From Polynucleobacter sp. AP-Ainpum-60-G11 (GTDB lineage Bacteria > Pseudomonadota > Gammaproteobacteria > Burkholderiales > Burkholderiaceae), in the NCBI RefSeq assembly GCF_018688375.1, contig NZ_CP061318.1:930001-994000 (forward strand): a stretch of DNA of 64,000 bases, in the 5' to 3' direction. Shown here one piece after another: positions 17,861 to 32,826 of the stretch (its first letter is position 1; every line of letters starts with the position of its first letter). The translations under genes and the position numbers were made by a program. The notes beneath the pieces are model-generated. The model was not told the DNA's origin and made no database searches. It saw only the letters and a list, made by a program, of their open reading frames with translations.

Positions 17861-20800
17861 ATGTCATCATTCTGTTGCTTGCCCGGGGCAAACGCCCTTT
17901 CAGCCTTCCGCCAACAGCGACTTTTAGCTTCGCTCGCAGCCCAAGGAATTCAGCTTGAGTCCATTGTGGCTCAATACCTTCATTTCATTTGGTCTGAGTC
18001 TGAGCTCAATGCCAAAGACAAGGAGGTTCTCGAGAGTCTTCTGACTTACGGGCAGCCTTTTGTATCTCAGCTGAAGAGTGGTGGATTCATATTTAGTAAA
18101 GCTGTCGATAAACAATCAGCCATATCTATCCCTCGTTTTGGAACCGTTTCACCTTGGGCTAGTAAAGCAACCGATATTGCCCGTCAGTGTGGTTTACATG
18201 TTTTGCGGATCGAGCGTGGCGTTCAATATGCTTGGCAAAGCAAAAAATCACTCAGCCCAGAACAAGAGCAAGTCGTTTTGGCTGCCTTGCATGACCGCAT
18301 GACTGAAGCAGTGATTTTTGAGGTCAAAGAAGCCAGTGCTTTATATCAATCCTTGCCGGATCAAGCTTTTGTCAGAATTCCCATCTTGACTGAGGGTAGA
18401 GCTGCATTAGATAAGGCTAATCAAGAATTGGGTCTCGCGCTTTCTGAAGATGAAGTGCTTTACTTGGTTGAAAACTTCATTCGTCTTAAGCGCAATCCAA
18501 GCGATGTTGAATTAATCATGTTTGCGCAGGCAAACAGTGAGCATTGCCGTCACAAGATATTTAATTCAAGCTGGACGATTGATGGCGATGATCAAGAAAA
18601 ATCCCTATTTGCGATGATTCGCAATACGCATCAGCTTCAACCTGAGGGCACGATTGTTGCCTACTCTGATAACTCAGCTGTGATGGTGGGCGCAGAGTCT
18701 GAAACCTGGTCCCCGAAAGGTGAGTGCCGTCTTTACGAAAAAGATACTCGCCTAGTACATACCTTAATGAAGGTAGAGACGCACAATCATCCAACTGCAA
18801 TTGCACCATTTCCTGGCGCCTCTACTGGTGCGGGTGGTGAGATTCGAGATGAAGGTGCAACTGGAGTTGGCGGGCGTCCAAAGGCAGGTCTTACGGGCTT
18901 CTCCGTTTCAAACCTGAATATTCCAGGCACCGATTTACCTTGGGAGTCTGAGAAGTATGGCAAGCCAGAGCGCATTGCCACACCTCTCCAAATCATGATT
19001 GATGGGCCATTAGGTGGCGCGGCCTTTAATAATGAATTCGGTCGGCCAATTCTCGGCGGTTATTTCCGTGTATTTGAGCAAACATTAGAAGGTGTTCGTC
19101 GCGGTTATCACAAGCCAATCATGATTGCTGGTGGTATCGGTAGTATTGATTCGATTCATACTGCAAAGAAACAAATTAAAGCGGGGCACTTGTTTATTCA
19201 ATTGGGTGGCCCAGGTATGCGCATTGGTATGGGCGGAGCAACTGGTAGTTCTGTTGCAACTGGAACCAATACTGCAGATTTAGATTTCGATTCTGTGCAA
19301 CGCGGCAACCCGGAGATGGAGCGTCGTGCACAAGAGGTCATCAATTCGTGTATTGCCATGGGACAAAGCAATCCCATTATTTCTATTCATGATGTTGGTG
19401 CAGGCGGTATTTCTAATGCATTCCCAGAACTAGCTGATGGTGCTGGCTTAGGCGCGCAATTTCAATTGCGTAAAGTTCCGCTTGAAGAGAGCGGTATGAG
19501 TCCTGCGGAGATTTGGTGCAATGAATCTCAAGAGCGTTATGTACTAGCAATCGAAGCCAAAGATTTAGAGTTATTCACATCACTCTGTGAGCGTGAGCGT
19601 TGCCCATTCGCTGTTGTCGGCGAAGCAACTACTGAGCGTCAATTGCAGCTGAATGATAGTAAAGAAGCTATCGGTAGCGATGCTGCCATGCCAATTGATA
19701 TGCCGATGGAGGTATTGCTTGGTAAACCACCACGCATGCATCGTGATGTAAAACGGGTTGCTCAAGAGTTTGAGGAATTAGATGTTGCTGATGTTGATCT
19801 AGCTCAATCCATTGCCTGGGTGTTGCAACAGCCCACTGTTGCTAGCAAATCTTTCTTAATCACCATCGGCGATCGCACTGTCGGCGGCCTCAATGCCCGC
19901 GATCCATTTGTGGGCCCTTGGCAAGTGCCTGTTGCTGACTGTGCCGTGACTTTGATGGATTACAAGGGTTATCGTGGTGAAGCCATGGCAATGGGTGAGC
20001 GAACTCCATTGGCCGTGATTGATGCGCCAGCTGCCGCCAAGATGGCGGTAGGCGAAGCGATCACCAATTTATTGTCTGCAGATATTCGTCGCTTAGAAGA
20101 TGTCAAACTCTCCGCTAACTGGATGGCTGCTTGTGGCGCCCCTGGTGAGGATGCCAAGTTGTACGACTCAGTCAAGGCCATTGGCATGGATTTATGTCCA
20201 GCCCTTGGAATTTCTATTCCAGTTGGTAAAGATTCTTTATCGATGGCGACTGCATGGCAAGACGATGGTCAATCTAAGAAGGTGGTTTCTCCCGTATCGC
20301 TCATCATCTCTGCTTTTGCTTCCGTTCAGGACGTACGTAAAACTACGACACCTTTGCTTAAACTTAAAGATGAGTCTGGCTCTGATCTAGAGACTGAATT
20401 AATCCTGATTGATTTGGGTCGCTGTAAGAATCGTATGGCTGGAAGTATTCTGGCTCAAGTGCTCAATCAGTCAGGCAAATCCGCCCCCAACGTAGATCAT
20501 CCGGAAGATCTCAAAGCTTTGGCTGCCGCCATTATCGAGTTACGCAAGGCAGATCAATTACTCGCCTATCACGATCGCTCTGACGGTGGTTTATTTGCCT
20601 GCGTCGCTGAAATGGCATTCGCATCTCACACCGGCATTTCCATCAATGTCGATATGATTGCAGTCGATGTCGGTCAAGAAGCTGATTGGGGTGATGCTAA
20701 AAACTGGGCGCAACAAGTATCTGGCCGTCGTCATGAGCAAACATTGCGTGCGCTGTTTAATGAAGAACTTGGTGCGGTAATCCAGATTCATAAATCGGAT

Positions 20801-21895
20801 CGGGATGCGGTCTTTGCTGTTCTGCGTAAATTAGGTCTTAGCGCCTATAGCCACGTGATTGCAAAACCCAATACCAACGGCCGTATTGAAATTTGGCGTG
20901 ATGCTAAGAACATTTTTGCTGAGCCACGCGAAGTGTTGCAGAAGATGTGGGCCAATACCAGCTATCAAATTGCTCGTTTACGTGATAACCCAGATTGCGC
21001 TGATAGCGAATTTGCATTGCTCGAGAACATTGCTGATGCAGGCATGTCACCAAAGCTCACATTTGATATTGCAGATGATATTTCAGCGCCATTCATTAAT
21101 AAGAACGCTAGACCTAAAGTCGCTATCTTGCGCGAGCAGGGTGTTAATTCTCATGTAGAAATGGCTTATGCCATGAATTGGGCAGGCTTTGATAGCTATG
21201 ACGTTCATATGTCTGATTTGCTTTCTGGTAAATCTAAGCTTGATGATTTCCGCGGTCTGGTTGCCTGCGGGGGCTTTAGTTATGGAGATGTATTGGGTGC
21301 GGGTGAAGGTTGGGCGAAGACCATTCTCTTTAATTCTCAATTGCGTGAAGAGTTCTCCTCATTCTTCAACCGCCAAGACAGCTTTGCTTTAGGTGTTTGT
21401 AACGGCTGTCAAATGATGAGTAATCTCGCAGGCATTATTCCTGGAGCTGAGGCCTGGCCTAAATTTACGCGAAACCAGTCTGAGCAATATGAGGCTCGCT
21501 TGGTGATGACTGAAGTGATGGCATCGCCCTCCATCTTCACCCAAGACATGACAGGAAGTCAGCTTCCTATCGCTATTGCGCATGGCGAAGGCTTCGCCAA
21601 CTTTAGCCAACAAGGCAATTTAGATGCTATCCAGAAACAGGGTTTAGCTGCCTTACGTTTTGTAGATCACCAAGGTAATCAAACTGAAACCTATCCAATG
21701 AACCCGAATGGCTCTCCTGGCGGATTGACTGGTGTCACAACACACGATGGTCGTTTCACAGTCATGATGCCGCATCCTGAGCGCGTATTTAGGGCCGTGC
21801 AAATGAGTTGGTCGCCAAGAGAGTGGCTTGATACTCCTGATGGTGCCAGCCCTTGGATGCGCTTATTCCGCAATGCTCGAGTCTGGGCAAAGTAA
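17861..21895 (+). CDS. purL: Phosphoribosylformylglycinamidine synthase PurL (large form)
   Basis: Fourth step of purine biosynthesis: FGAR plus glutamine plus ATP to FGAM. At 1344 residues this is the single-chain proteobacterial PurL with N-terminal PurS-like, two AIRS-like, and C-terminal glutamine amidotransferase domains. The amidotransferase nucleophile is in GVCNGCQMM, with partner His in PHPER near the C terminus. Motifs such as [17 protein letters not shown] mark the ATP/FGAR site. It starts 22 bp after ybbA. Confidence 0.97.
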   Translation: MSSFCCLPGANALSAFRQQRLLASLAAQGIQLESIVAQYLHFIWSESELNAKDKEVLESLLTYGQPFVSQLKSGGFIFSKAVDKQSAISIPRFGTVSPWASKATDIARQCGLHVLRIERGVQYAWQSKKSLSPEQEQVVLAALHDRMTEAVIFEVKEASALYQSLPDQAFVRIPILTEGRAALDKANQELGLALSEDEVLYLVENFIRLKRNPSDVELIMFAQANSEHCRHKIFNSSWTIDGDDQEKSLFAMIRNTHQLQPEGTIVAYSDNSAVMVGAESETWSPKGECRLYEKDTRLVHTLMKVETHNHPTAIAPFPGASTGAGGEIRDEGATGVGGRPKAGLTGFSVSNLNIPGTDLPWESEKYGKPERIATPLQIMIDGPLGGAAFNNEFGRPILGGYFRVFEQTLEGVRRGYHKPIMIAGGIGSIDSIHTAKKQIKAGHLFIQLGGPGMRIGMGGATGSSVATGTNTADLDFDSVQRGNPEMERRAQEVINSCIAMGQSNPIISIHDVGAGGISNAFPELADGAGLGAQFQLRKVPLEESGMSPAEIWCNESQERYVLAIEAKDLELFTSLCERERCPFAVVGEATTERQLQLNDSKEAIGSDAAMPIDMPMEVLLGKPPRMHRDVKRVAQEFEELDVADVDLAQSIAWVLQQPTVASKSFLITIGDRTVGGLNARDPFVGPWQVPVADCAVTLMDYKGYRGEAMAMGERTPLAVIDAPAAAKMAVGEAITNLLSADIRRLEDVKLSANWMAACGAPGEDAKLYDSVKAIGMDLCPALGISIPVGKDSLSMATAWQDDGQSKKVVSPVSLIISAFASVQDVRKTTTPLLKLKDESGSDLETELILIDLGRCKNRMAGSILAQVLNQSGKSAPNVDHPEDLKALAAAIIELRKADQLLAYHDRSDGGLFACVAEMAFASHTGISINVDMIAVDVGQEADWGDAKNWAQQVSGRRHEQTLRALFNEELGAVIQIHKSDRDAVFAVLRKLGLSAYSHVIAKPNTNGRIEIWRDAKNIFAEPREVLQKMWANTSYQIARLRDNPDCADSEFALLENIADAGMSPKLTFDIADDISAPFINKNARPKVAILREQGVNSHVEMAYAMNWAGFDSYDVHMSDLLSGKSKLDDFRGLVACGGFSYGDVLGAGEGWAKTILFNSQLREEFSSFFNRQDSFALGVCNGCQMMSNLAGIIPGAEAWPKFTRNQSEQYEARLVMTEVMASPSIFTQDMTGSQLPIAIAHGEGFANFSQQGNLDAIQKQGLAALRFVDHQGNQTETYPMNPNGSPGGLTGVTTHDGRFTVMMPHPERVFRAVQMSWSPREWLDTPDGASPWMRLFRNARVWAK

Positions 21896-21898
21896 TTC

Positions 21899-22675
21899 AT
21901 GTCAGATTTATCTTTGGCTATGGAGCCAGTAACTTTTTCCGAGAGTGGTGGAGTGCGCTATTTGCACTTTGGTAGCGAATTAATTCAAGGCGCAATGCGT
22001 ATTCGCGATCCAGATGAGATTTATCTGGAATACAACCAGCAAATGATGGCTTGGTTACTATTTTTGGAGACTAAGCCAGGGATGCGCATTGCTCAACTCG
22101 GCCTGGGTACTGGTGCCCTTACAAAGTTTGCGCATCGTTATTGCTCTGCTGTAAAAACGACCGTTGTTGAACTTAATCCTTCGGTCATTGTTGCAGCAAG
22201 AAGTATGTTTTTTACGCCTGATGATGATCGTCGCTTAGAAACTCTACAAACAGATGCCAAGGCTTTTGTACAAAGCGGCAAATATCAGAATCACTTTGAT
22301 GCAGTTCAGGTCGATCTCTATGATGCTATCTGTGATGGTCCAGCTGTCAGCTCTCTCGATTTTTATAAAGGCTGTTACGACATTCTTAAATCGCCTGGCG
22401 TACTCACTGTCAATCTTTTCTCACGACACAAGAGTTTTGATGTGAACCTGAATAATATTTGTGAAGCTTTTGATGATAGAGTGCTCCTCTTTCCTGAATC
22501 ACATGATTGCAATGTCGTGGCAATCGCCTTTAAAGGTCCGCTATTAGAGGTGGAGTGGAAAGAGGTCTCCAAGCGCGCCAAATTAATTATGGAGAAAACG
22601 GGCTTAGCGACAAATACTTGGGCTTCTGGTTTACATCGTGAGAATGCCCATCAAGAAAATAAACTGTCTATTTGA
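21899..22675 (+). CDS. Spermidine synthase-like methyltransferase-fold protein
   Basis: A 258-residue protein with the Rossmann SAM/dcSAM-binding motif QLGLGTGALTKF, followed by VVELNPSVI and a VQVDLYDA acid patch, as in spermidine synthase-like proteins. The classical SpeE gatekeeping residues cannot be confirmed by eye, so it may be a polyamine aminopropyltransferase or a relative of unknown substrate. It begins 3 bp after the purL stop and is probably cotranscribed. A strong bidirectional terminator follows. Confidence 0.75.
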   Translation: MSDLSLAMEPVTFSESGGVRYLHFGSELIQGAMRIRDPDEIYLEYNQQMMAWLLFLETKPGMRIAQLGLGTGALTKFAHRYCSAVKTTVVELNPSVIVAARSMFFTPDDDRRLETLQTDAKAFVQSGKYQNHFDAVQVDLYDAICDGPAVSSLDFYKGCYDILKSPGVLTVNLFSRHKSFDVNLNNICEAFDDRVLLFPESHDCNVVAIAFKGPLLEVEWKEVSKRAKLIMEKTGLATNTWASGLHRENAHQENKLSI

Positions 22676-22690
22676 TAGATGATGAATAAG

Positions 22691-22718
22691 AAAAAGGCGA
22701 TCAACCGATCGCCTTTTT
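22691..22718. terminator. Bidirectional intrinsic terminator
   Basis: A perfect 12-bp inverted repeat (22691-22702 with 22707-22718) around an AACC loop, with A5 and T5 ends so that it works as a GC stem with a U tract in both directions. It lies between the convergent spermidine-synthase-like gene and acnB and can end both transcripts. Confidence 0.88.
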
Positions 22719-22748
22719 GTTGCCCCAAGCTTCAGGGCATATTGCTAC

Positions 22749-25334
22749 TTAGATTGTTACTGTGTCAGCAACATCACTAAATGACTTGATCTTGTCGAAG
22801 TTCATGTATTTATAAACTTCTCCAGCCTTGGCATTCAAAGACTCAACTTGTTCGAAGTATTCCTGCGGCGTTGGTAGGCGACCTAAGAGTGCAGCAACCG
22901 CTGAAAGCTCAGCAGAAGCGAGGTACACCCGAGTATCAATACCTAAACGGTTCGGGAAGTTACGTGTGGAAGTTGAAACCGCTGTAGAGCCCTTGCGGAT
23001 CTGCGCTTGGTTACCCATACAAAGTGAGCATCCTGGAGTTTCCATACGTGCACCAGTGGCGCCCAGAATGCCGTAATAACCTTCTTCAGTCAGAATCATT
23101 TGGTCCATCTTGGTTGGAGGAGCAACCCACAAACGGGTAGGCATATCCTTTTTACCCTGAAGAACTTGACCAGCAGCGCGGAAGTGACCGATGTTTGTCA
23201 TGCAAGAACCAATAAATACTTCATCGATTTTCTCGCCAGATACTTCAGATAGGAACTTCACATCATCCGGATCATTAGGGCAAGCTAAGATTGGCTCTTT
23301 GATTTCGCTCATATCGATTTCGATAACTTCAGCGTAATCTGCGTTTGCATCAGCCTTGAGTAAATCAGGTTTAGCAATCCAAGCTTCCATTGCTTTAATA
23401 CGACGACCCAGAGTACGCTTGTCTTCGTAGCCATTTGCAATCATCCACTTCATCAAAGTGATGTTGGAGCGCATGTATTCAATGATTGGCTCTTTGCTGA
23501 GGGCAATCGCGCAACCTGCAGCTGAGCGTTCAGCTGAAGCATCAGATAATTCAAATGCTTGCTCAACCTTTAGATCTGGCAAACCTTCGATTTCTAAGAT
23601 ACGGCCAGAGAAAACGTTCTTCTTGTTTTGTTTTTCAACAGTCAACAAGCCTTTCTTAATGGCATACAAAGGAATCGCATTAACCAAGTCACGCAAAGTG
23701 ATGCCTGGCTGCATTTTTCCTTTGAAGCGTACCAATACAGACTCAGGCATATCCAAAGGCATTACGCCGGTAGCGGCAGCAAAAGCAACTAAGCCAGAGC
23801 CAGCAGGGAAGGAAATGCCGATTGGGAAACGGGTATGACTATCGCCACCAGTACCGCAGGTATCTGGCAAGAGCAAACGATTTAACCAGCTGTGGATCAC
23901 GCCATCACCTGGACGTAATGCAACGCCGCCACGGTTCGTCATAAACGCTGGCAACTCATGGTGAGTGCGAATGTCTACTGGTTTTGGATAGGCAGATGTA
24001 TGGCAGAAAGACTGCATTACCAAATCAGCAGAGAAGCCTAGGCAAGCCAAGTCCTTCAACTCATCACGAGTCATTGGGCCAGTGGTGTCTTGTGAGCCGA
24101 CTGTAGTCATGTGTGGCTCGCAATAAGTGTCTGGGCGTACGCCTTGACCTTCTGGTAATCCACAAGCACGTCCAACCATCTTTTGCGCCAAGCTGAAACC
24201 TTTTTTGTTATCAGGCGGGCTAACAGGAATACGGAATTCTGTAGAGGCTGGCAAGCCAAGTGCTGCACGCGCTTTAGCCGTAAGACCGCGTCCCACGATT
24301 AAAGGAATACGACCGCCTGCACGAACTTCATCCAAAATTACTGGTGACTTAAGTGAGAATGCGGCAACTTCTTTTCCGTTCTTAAATGCTTTGCCCTCGT
24401 ATGGACGTAATTCAATTTCGTCGCCCATATTCATGTCGGAAACATCCAACTCAATTGGCAATGCGCCAGCATCTTCCATGGTGTTAAAGAAGATTGGAGC
24501 AATCTTTGTACCCAAGCAAACACCACCAAAGCGCTTGTTAGGAACGAATGGAATATCTTGACCCGTCCACCACAACACAGAGTTTGTAGCGGATTTACGT
24601 GAAGATCCTGTACCAACAACGTCACCAACGTAGGCAATTTGATTGCCTTTCTTCTGGAGAGCCTCAATTTGCTTCATTGGGCCACGAACACCAGCCTCGT
24701 CTGGCTCAATGCCTGGACGTGGATTCTTCAACATGATGGTCGCGTGCAATGGAATATCTGGACGGCTCCACGCATCAGGAGCAGGGGACAAATCATCGGT
24801 ATTGGTTTCACCGGTAACTTTAAATACGGTGAGCTTCATGCTTTCTGGCACGGCAGGGCGGCTTGTAAACCATTCAGCATCAGCCCAACTCTGCAGAACG
24901 CCTTTGGCCTCTGCATTGCCTTTTTCCGCTAATTCTTGAACATCATGGAAATAGTCAAACATCAACAAGGTTTTTTTCAAAGCTGCTGCTGCAGTAGCAG
25001 CGCACTCAGAGTCAGACAGTAGTTCAACTAAGGGCTTGATGTTGTAACCGCCGAGCATGGTTCCCAAAAGCTCGGTAGCCTTAATGCGAGAAATCAAAGG
25101 GGACTTTTCGGCTCCTTTAGCAACCGCATCTAAAAACTCAGCCTTTACTTTGGCCGCTTCATCTACCCCGGCAGGCACCCGGTTAGTAATGAGTTCAACT
25201 AATTCCGCCTCTTTACCTTTTGGAGGATTTTTAAGTAAACCAACCAGTTCAGCGGTTTGATCTTTAGTCAGGGGGAGGGCTGGAATTCCAAGGGCTGCAC
25301 GTTCGGCAACTTGGGCGTTGTAGGCTTCTAGCAT
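22749..25334 (-). CDS. acnB: Bifunctional aconitate hydratase 2 / 2-methylisocitrate dehydratase AcnB
   Basis: AcnB isomerises citrate and isocitrate in the TCA cycle and can dehydrate methylcitrate products. The N terminus has the AcnB-specific HEAT-like domain, followed by the swivel domain ([21 protein letters not shown] region). The 4Fe-4S ligand cysteines are in GSCMTNIGH and GCSLCMGNQ. The length of 861 is typical. It has a long private upstream region shared with divergent pyrG that holds a perfect palindrome. Confidence 0.97.
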   Translation of the reverse strand: MLEAYNAQVAERAALGIPALPLTKDQTAELVGLLKNPPKGKEAELVELITNRVPAGVDEAAKVKAEFLDAVAKGAEKSPLISRIKATELLGTMLGGYNIKPLVELLSDSECAATAAAALKKTLLMFDYFHDVQELAEKGNAEAKGVLQSWADAEWFTSRPAVPESMKLTVFKVTGETNTDDLSPAPDAWSRPDIPLHATIMLKNPRPGIEPDEAGVRGPMKQIEALQKKGNQIAYVGDVVGTGSSRKSATNSVLWWTGQDIPFVPNKRFGGVCLGTKIAPIFFNTMEDAGALPIELDVSDMNMGDEIELRPYEGKAFKNGKEVAAFSLKSPVILDEVRAGGRIPLIVGRGLTAKARAALGLPASTEFRIPVSPPDNKKGFSLAQKMVGRACGLPEGQGVRPDTYCEPHMTTVGSQDTTGPMTRDELKDLACLGFSADLVMQSFCHTSAYPKPVDIRTHHELPAFMTNRGGVALRPGDGVIHSWLNRLLLPDTCGTGGDSHTRFPIGISFPAGSGLVAFAAATGVMPLDMPESVLVRFKGKMQPGITLRDLVNAIPLYAIKKGLLTVEKQNKKNVFSGRILEIEGLPDLKVEQAFELSDASAERSAAGCAIALSKEPIIEYMRSNITLMKWMIANGYEDKRTLGRRIKAMEAWIAKPDLLKADANADYAEVIEIDMSEIKEPILACPNDPDDVKFLSEVSGEKIDEVFIGSCMTNIGHFRAAGQVLQGKKDMPTRLWVAPPTKMDQMILTEEGYYGILGATGARMETPGCSLCMGNQAQIRKGSTAVSTSTRNFPNRLGIDTRVYLASAELSAVAALLGRLPTPQEYFEQVESLNAKAGEVYKYMNFDKIKSFSDVADTVTI

Positions 25335-25419
25335 CGTATTTCCTATCGGGTAAGAGTTATCAACTTAAGGCTCTGCAGGGTGTAATTCCCTATCCAGTCT
25401 ATTGTAATTGCTAATTCAT

Positions 25420-25433
25420 GTCTTATATAAGAC
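25420..25433. promoter_or_regulatory. 14-bp perfect palindrome upstream of acnB, probable operator
   Basis: GTCTTATATAAGAC is fully self-complementary. On the minus strand it lies just upstream of a TACAAT -10 candidate, so it covers the expected -35 region, about 86 bp before the acnB start. Symmetric AT-centred sites of this type are typical of dimeric winged-helix regulators such as GntR/FadR types; the regulator is not in the window. Confidence 0.5.
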
Positions 25434-25692
25434 TTAATTACTGAAATAAGTTAAAAAATGTCCCAAAAAAAGGCTAAATAGGGGTTAATTCGGATCTTAT
25501 GGTGGCTATATGTAATTCACCACAATCAATGGAGGGGGATTTAACTCCCGCAATGGTTGAATTCAATTGGGGACAAAACGATTCCACATTACAAAAAATG
25601 GCCTGTGAATAAGTCAATATTTTGATGATGTAGCCACAAGCCTATGGTTTATTGGGAGAGGCAATTATTTATATTGAAAGAGTCGCTATCGT

Positions 25693-25698
25693 TATAAT
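25693..25698 (+). promoter_or_regulatory. -10 element of pyrG
   Basis: TATAAT, a perfect -10 hexamer, 25 bp before the pyrG ATG. TTGAAA lies 13 bp upstream, too close for a normal spacing, so the -35 is unclear. Confidence 0.4.
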
Positions 25699-25720
25699 TA
25701 CTTTTTCCAACAGAGCTTAA

Positions 25721-27385
<1,665 letters not shown>

Positions 27386-27394
27386 GAGACATAG

Positions 27395-29580
<2,186 letters not shown>

Positions 29581-29593
29581 TATTTTTTAACTT

Positions 29594-29917
29594 ATGCGGG
29601 TCGTCATCTACTCTATGCTGCTATTGCTGATTGCAATACAGTTCCCGCTCTGGTTGGGTAAGGGTGGATGGCTTAAGGTTTATGAGATGGAGAAGCAGCT
29701 TGAGTTGCAGCAGGCTAAAAATAGCCTGCTCAGCTTACGCAATGCCAAGCTTGCAGGCGATGTTAAGGATTTGAAGGACGGTACTCGCGCTATTGAAGAG
29801 CGAGCTCGTGTAGAGCATGGCATGATCAAAGAAGGTGAGTTCTTCGTTCAGATTTTGCCAACAGAAAAATCAGCTGCAAATGCTGCGGATGGCGTCAAGC
29901 CCTCAGCCGCTAAGTAA
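29594..29917 (+). CDS. ftsB: Cell division protein FtsB
   Basis: A small bitopic divisome protein forming a complex with FtsL and FtsQ. An N-terminal transmembrane segment (about 3-20) is followed by a coiled coil (about 30-65) and a short periplasmic tail. At 107 residues it matches the FtsB/DivIC family. It follows eno by 13 bp, the conserved location in beta- and gammaproteobacteria. Confidence 0.92.
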   Translation: MRVVIYSMLLLLIAIQFPLWLGKGGWLKVYEMEKQLELQQAKNSLLSLRNAKLAGDVKDLKDGTRAIEERARVEHGMIKEGEFFVQILPTEKSAANAADGVKPSAAK

Positions 29918-29927
29918 TTCGCAGGGC

Positions 29928-30893
29928 TTAATGTCCGCTCGATGGCGGCCTTGTAGCATCTGCCAATAAATCAGTTTTAAATACCTGCCTGCAATCTACT
30001 GCATCAAAACGATAGGACTTGGCACAGAAATCGCACTCCGTTTCTACGGAACCTTGTTCGGCAAGAATGCTTTCAACTTCCTCTTCACCAAGCATGCGAA
30101 GAACATCAGCTACTTTGGTGCGTGAACAGCGGCATCCAAAGCGCACAGGGCGGGGCGGAAAGCTTCGAACGCCACTCTCGCTCGACTCTTCTAAAAAGAG
30201 GCGTCGGAGCGTAGTTCCAGGTGGGAGCGTTAACAACTCTTCATTGGTAATCGTTTCACCCAGAGTCTGAATTCTCGTCCATCCTTCAGCGGCAAGCTGA
30301 GGGTCGAGATGGACGTGACCCCCAGAATCGGGTAGGCGTTGTAACAGTAGTCCACCGACATGGGTGTCATTAGATGCCAACCATATACGCGTGTCCAATT
30401 GTTCAGAGTTCTGCATGTATAGGGCAATAGCTTCAGCAGCACTAGTAACGGGCTTGATGACGGTGCCACGATGCTCCTGAAGAGCCACAATGCCTTGATA
30501 GGGGGGTTGTCCAGGCTGACGGTCAGATGGATCCAGTGTAATGACAAGCCGGCCCGTATTATTCGCATCCAGTAGCTCACCCAGACTTGCATTGGGATCA
30601 ATACTGTCGGCATCAACAGAAAGCTTTACGGTAGCCCGCATTGTCAAATCTGACTTGCACTCCACTACTAAAAGCTGAATGGGGCCCTTGCTTTGAGCTT
30701 GAATTATCAAGGTCCCATCAAATTTAAGGCTAGCGCTTAAGAGGGTCGCTGCACCGACGAAGTCCCCCAATAAGCGGCGCACTACAGGAGGGTCATTACG
30801 ACGCTCTAAAACCGCCTGCCAGGCGCTACTAATGGAAACTATTTCCCCGCGAACCGGGGCGCCATCACACATAAATACAAGTAATTCGTTCAT
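29928..30893 (-). CDS. hslO: Redox-regulated chaperone Hsp33 (HslO)
   Basis: A cytoplasmic holdase activated by oxidation of a zinc-bound cysteine cluster. The C-terminal CxC (GCRCSR) and CxxC (CDFCAK) pairs are spaced as in Hsp33. The frame extends to 30968, but the ATG at 30893 gives the conserved MNELLVFMC start, a 321-residue product and no overlap with gltX, and was chosen. It converges with ftsB with 10 bp between stops. Confidence 0.93.
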   Translation of the reverse strand: MNELLVFMCDGAPVRGEIVSISSAWQAVLERRNDPPVVRRLLGDFVGAATLLSASLKFDGTLIIQAQSKGPIQLLVVECKSDLTMRATVKLSVDADSIDPNASLGELLDANNTGRLVITLDPSDRQPGQPPYQGIVALQEHRGTVIKPVTSAAEAIALYMQNSEQLDTRIWLASNDTHVGGLLLQRLPDSGGHVHLDPQLAAEGWTRIQTLGETITNEELLTLPPGTTLRRLFLEESSESGVRSFPPRPVRFGCRCSRTKVADVLRMLGEEEVESILAEQGSVETECDFCAKSYRFDAVDCRQVFKTDLLADATRPPSSGH

Positions 30894-30961
30894 AGGTGAA
30901 AGTATCCACTTTTTTGTGAGTAGAGGTACTAAATGGCGAAATCCTAGGCCGACCTGAGATA

Positions 30962-32365
30962 ATGTCATTTATGCATATACGTACACGTTTCGCCCCCAGT
31001 CCAACGGGCTTTATTCACTTGGGCAACCTTCGCAGCGCTTTGTATCCTTGGGCTTTTGCCCGCCATAACAAAGGTGATTTCATATTGCGTATCGAAGATA
31101 CCGATGTGGAGCGCTCGACCCAGGAAGCTGTCGATGTCATCATCGAAGGTATGGCATGGCTTGGCTTAGATTTGGACGAGGGCCCAATCTATCAAATGCA
31201 GCGTATTGATCGCTATCGTGAAGTCGTGAAGCAGATGCTAGATTCCGGCCTTGCTTACCCCTGCTATATGAGCGAAGAAGAGCTCAATAAACTGCGAGAT
31301 CAGCAGATGGCAAATAAAGAAAAGCCTCGCTATAACGGGCAATGGCGTCCAGAACCCGGTAAAACTTTGCCAGAAGTTCCGGAAGGTGTTTTGCCGGTAA
31401 TTCGTTTTAAAAATCCCATTGGCGGATCCGTCATTTGGGAAGATGCCGTTAAAGGCAAGATAGAAATTAGTAACGATGAGCTCGATGATTTAGTGATTGC
31501 CCGTCCTGATGGCACGCCAACCTATAACTTCTGCGTTGTCGTCGATGACCTAGATATGAATATTACTCATGTGATTCGTGGTGATGATCACGTGAATAAT
31601 ACGCCTCGCCAAATTAACATCATGAAGGCGCTTGGCGGCACGCCGCCGGTCTATGCCCACTTACCAACTGTCCTGAATGACTCTGGTGAAAAAATGAGTA
31701 AGCGCAATGGCGCTATGAGTGTGCGTGATTACCAAAAAGCAGGGTATCTTCCTGAAGCTATTCTGAATTACCTGGCAAGACTTGGTTGGTCCCATGGCGA
31801 TGCAGAGATTTTCACGAAAGAGCAGTTTGTGAATTGGTTTGACTTGGATAGCCTTGGTCGATCACCTGCACAGCATAATCCTGAAAAACTGCTTTGGTTG
31901 AACCATCAATATATTCAGAACGCAGACCCAGCTGTTTTGGCTGAGGCGACTAAGCCATTCGCTCATGCCATAGGCATTGATACGGAAAGAGGTCCAGACT
32001 TTGTGCAAGTCGTTGCACTTCTCAAAGATCGCGCGAATACCTTGATTGAAATTGCAGAGGGCGCAAAGCTGTTTTATTTGCCAGCACCGGTACATCATGC
32101 CGAACAAATTGCTGCAAATATTCCAGCTGAAATCATTCCAGCACTAAAAGATTTAATTGAAGCGGTTAAATCTGCAGAGCATACAAAAGCGGCCTATGGC
32201 GCAGCCTTTAAAGAAGTCTTAGCCAAGCATCAGATCAAAATGCCAGCATTAGCAATGCCTGTTCGTTATGCTTTATTTGCGACAACGCAGACGCCCGCTA
32301 TTGATTCTGTCCTAGTTGTTTTGGGCAAGGCTGAAGCTGTAGAAAGGCTCTCTAAGGTCGTCTAA
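30962..32365 (+). CDS. gltX: Glutamyl-tRNA synthetase GltX
   Basis: Class I aminoacyl-tRNA synthetase charging tRNA-Glu. The HIGH-type motif is within [12 protein letters not shown] at residues 13-24 and the KMSKS-type motif is KMSKRNG. It has 467 residues. Two in-frame ATGs (30962 and 30971) are possible starts; the first is used. It is followed by a tRNA operon that includes its own substrate, tRNA-Glu. Confidence 0.96.
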   Translation: MSFMHIRTRFAPSPTGFIHLGNLRSALYPWAFARHNKGDFILRIEDTDVERSTQEAVDVIIEGMAWLGLDLDEGPIYQMQRIDRYREVVKQMLDSGLAYPCYMSEEELNKLRDQQMANKEKPRYNGQWRPEPGKTLPEVPEGVLPVIRFKNPIGGSVIWEDAVKGKIEISNDELDDLVIARPDGTPTYNFCVVVDDLDMNITHVIRGDDHVNNTPRQINIMKALGGTPPVYAHLPTVLNDSGEKMSKRNGAMSVRDYQKAGYLPEAILNYLARLGWSHGDAEIFTKEQFVNWFDLDSLGRSPAQHNPEKLLWLNHQYIQNADPAVLAEATKPFAHAIGIDTERGPDFVQVVALLKDRANTLIEIAEGAKLFYLPAPVHHAEQIAANIPAEIIPALKDLIEAVKSAEHTKAAYGAAFKEVLAKHQIKMPALAMPVRYALFATTQTPAIDSVLVVLGKAEAVERLSKVV

Positions 32366-32374
32366 GGGCAGAAT

Positions 32375-32404
32375 TTGCGTCCTCCTACAAAAATAGGATA
32401 AAAT
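32375..32404 (+). promoter_or_regulatory. Promoter of the tRNA-Ala/Glu/Asp operon
   Basis: TTGCGT (32375-32380) and TAAAAT (32399-32404) are 18 bp apart. Transcription would begin about 37 bp before tRNA-Ala. Confidence 0.5.
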
Positions 32405-32447
32405 CTTGGATTGTTTTGAGTGTCTTGTAGATTTTTAGCGAGATTAC

Positions 32448-32523
<76 letters not shown>

Positions 32524-32563
32524 AGCATTTAAAATAGCAGCATTAGTTTTAGTAGTAGTCCAG

Positions 32564-32639
32564 GTCCCCATCGTCTAGAGGCCTAGGACATCACCCTTTC
32601 ACGGTGAGTACGGGGGTTCGAATCCCCCTGGGGACGCCA
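32564..32639 (+). tRNA. tRNA-Glu (anticodon UUC)
   Basis: A 76-nt tRNA with perfect acceptor stem (32564-32570 with 32629-32635), discriminator G and encoded CCA. Anticodon loop CTTTCAC gives UUC. Confidence 0.97.
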
Positions 32640-32696
32640 AAATTTTTGGCTAGTTGTGAGCAGTAAGAAGTGACACAAGTAGCATGCGATGTACTT

Positions 32697-32773
32697 GGAG
32701 CGGTAGTTCAGTTGGTTAGAATATCGGCCTGTCACGCCGAGGGTCGCGGGTTCGAGTCCCGTCCGCTCCGCCA
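32697..32773 (+). tRNA. tRNA-Asp (anticodon GUC)
   Basis: A 77-nt tRNA with perfect acceptor stem (32697-32703 with 32763-32769), discriminator G and encoded CCA. Anticodon loop CTGTCAC gives GUC. Confidence 0.97.
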
Positions 32774-32782
32774 AGTAAGTTT

Positions 32783-32810
32783 AAAAAGCCCCTGCAAAAG
32801 GGGCTTTTTT
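32783..32810. terminator. Bidirectional intrinsic terminator after the tRNA operon
   Basis: A perfect 10-bp stem (32783-32792 with 32800-32809) with a 7-nt loop and A/T ends. It is 9 bp after tRNA-Asp and also lies just past the stop of the convergent M48 gene, so it can serve both. Confidence 0.88.
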
Positions 32811-32826
32811 CATTTCAGGGAACTTA

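Noticed and set aside
23458-23838. Long antisense open frame within acnB (126 codons), and several similar ones at 24205-24561 and 24639-24939
   Set aside because: They lie wholly inside a well-conserved acnB coding sequence, have no ribosome-binding site, and their products show no recognisable family or credible composition. They are shadows of codon bias.
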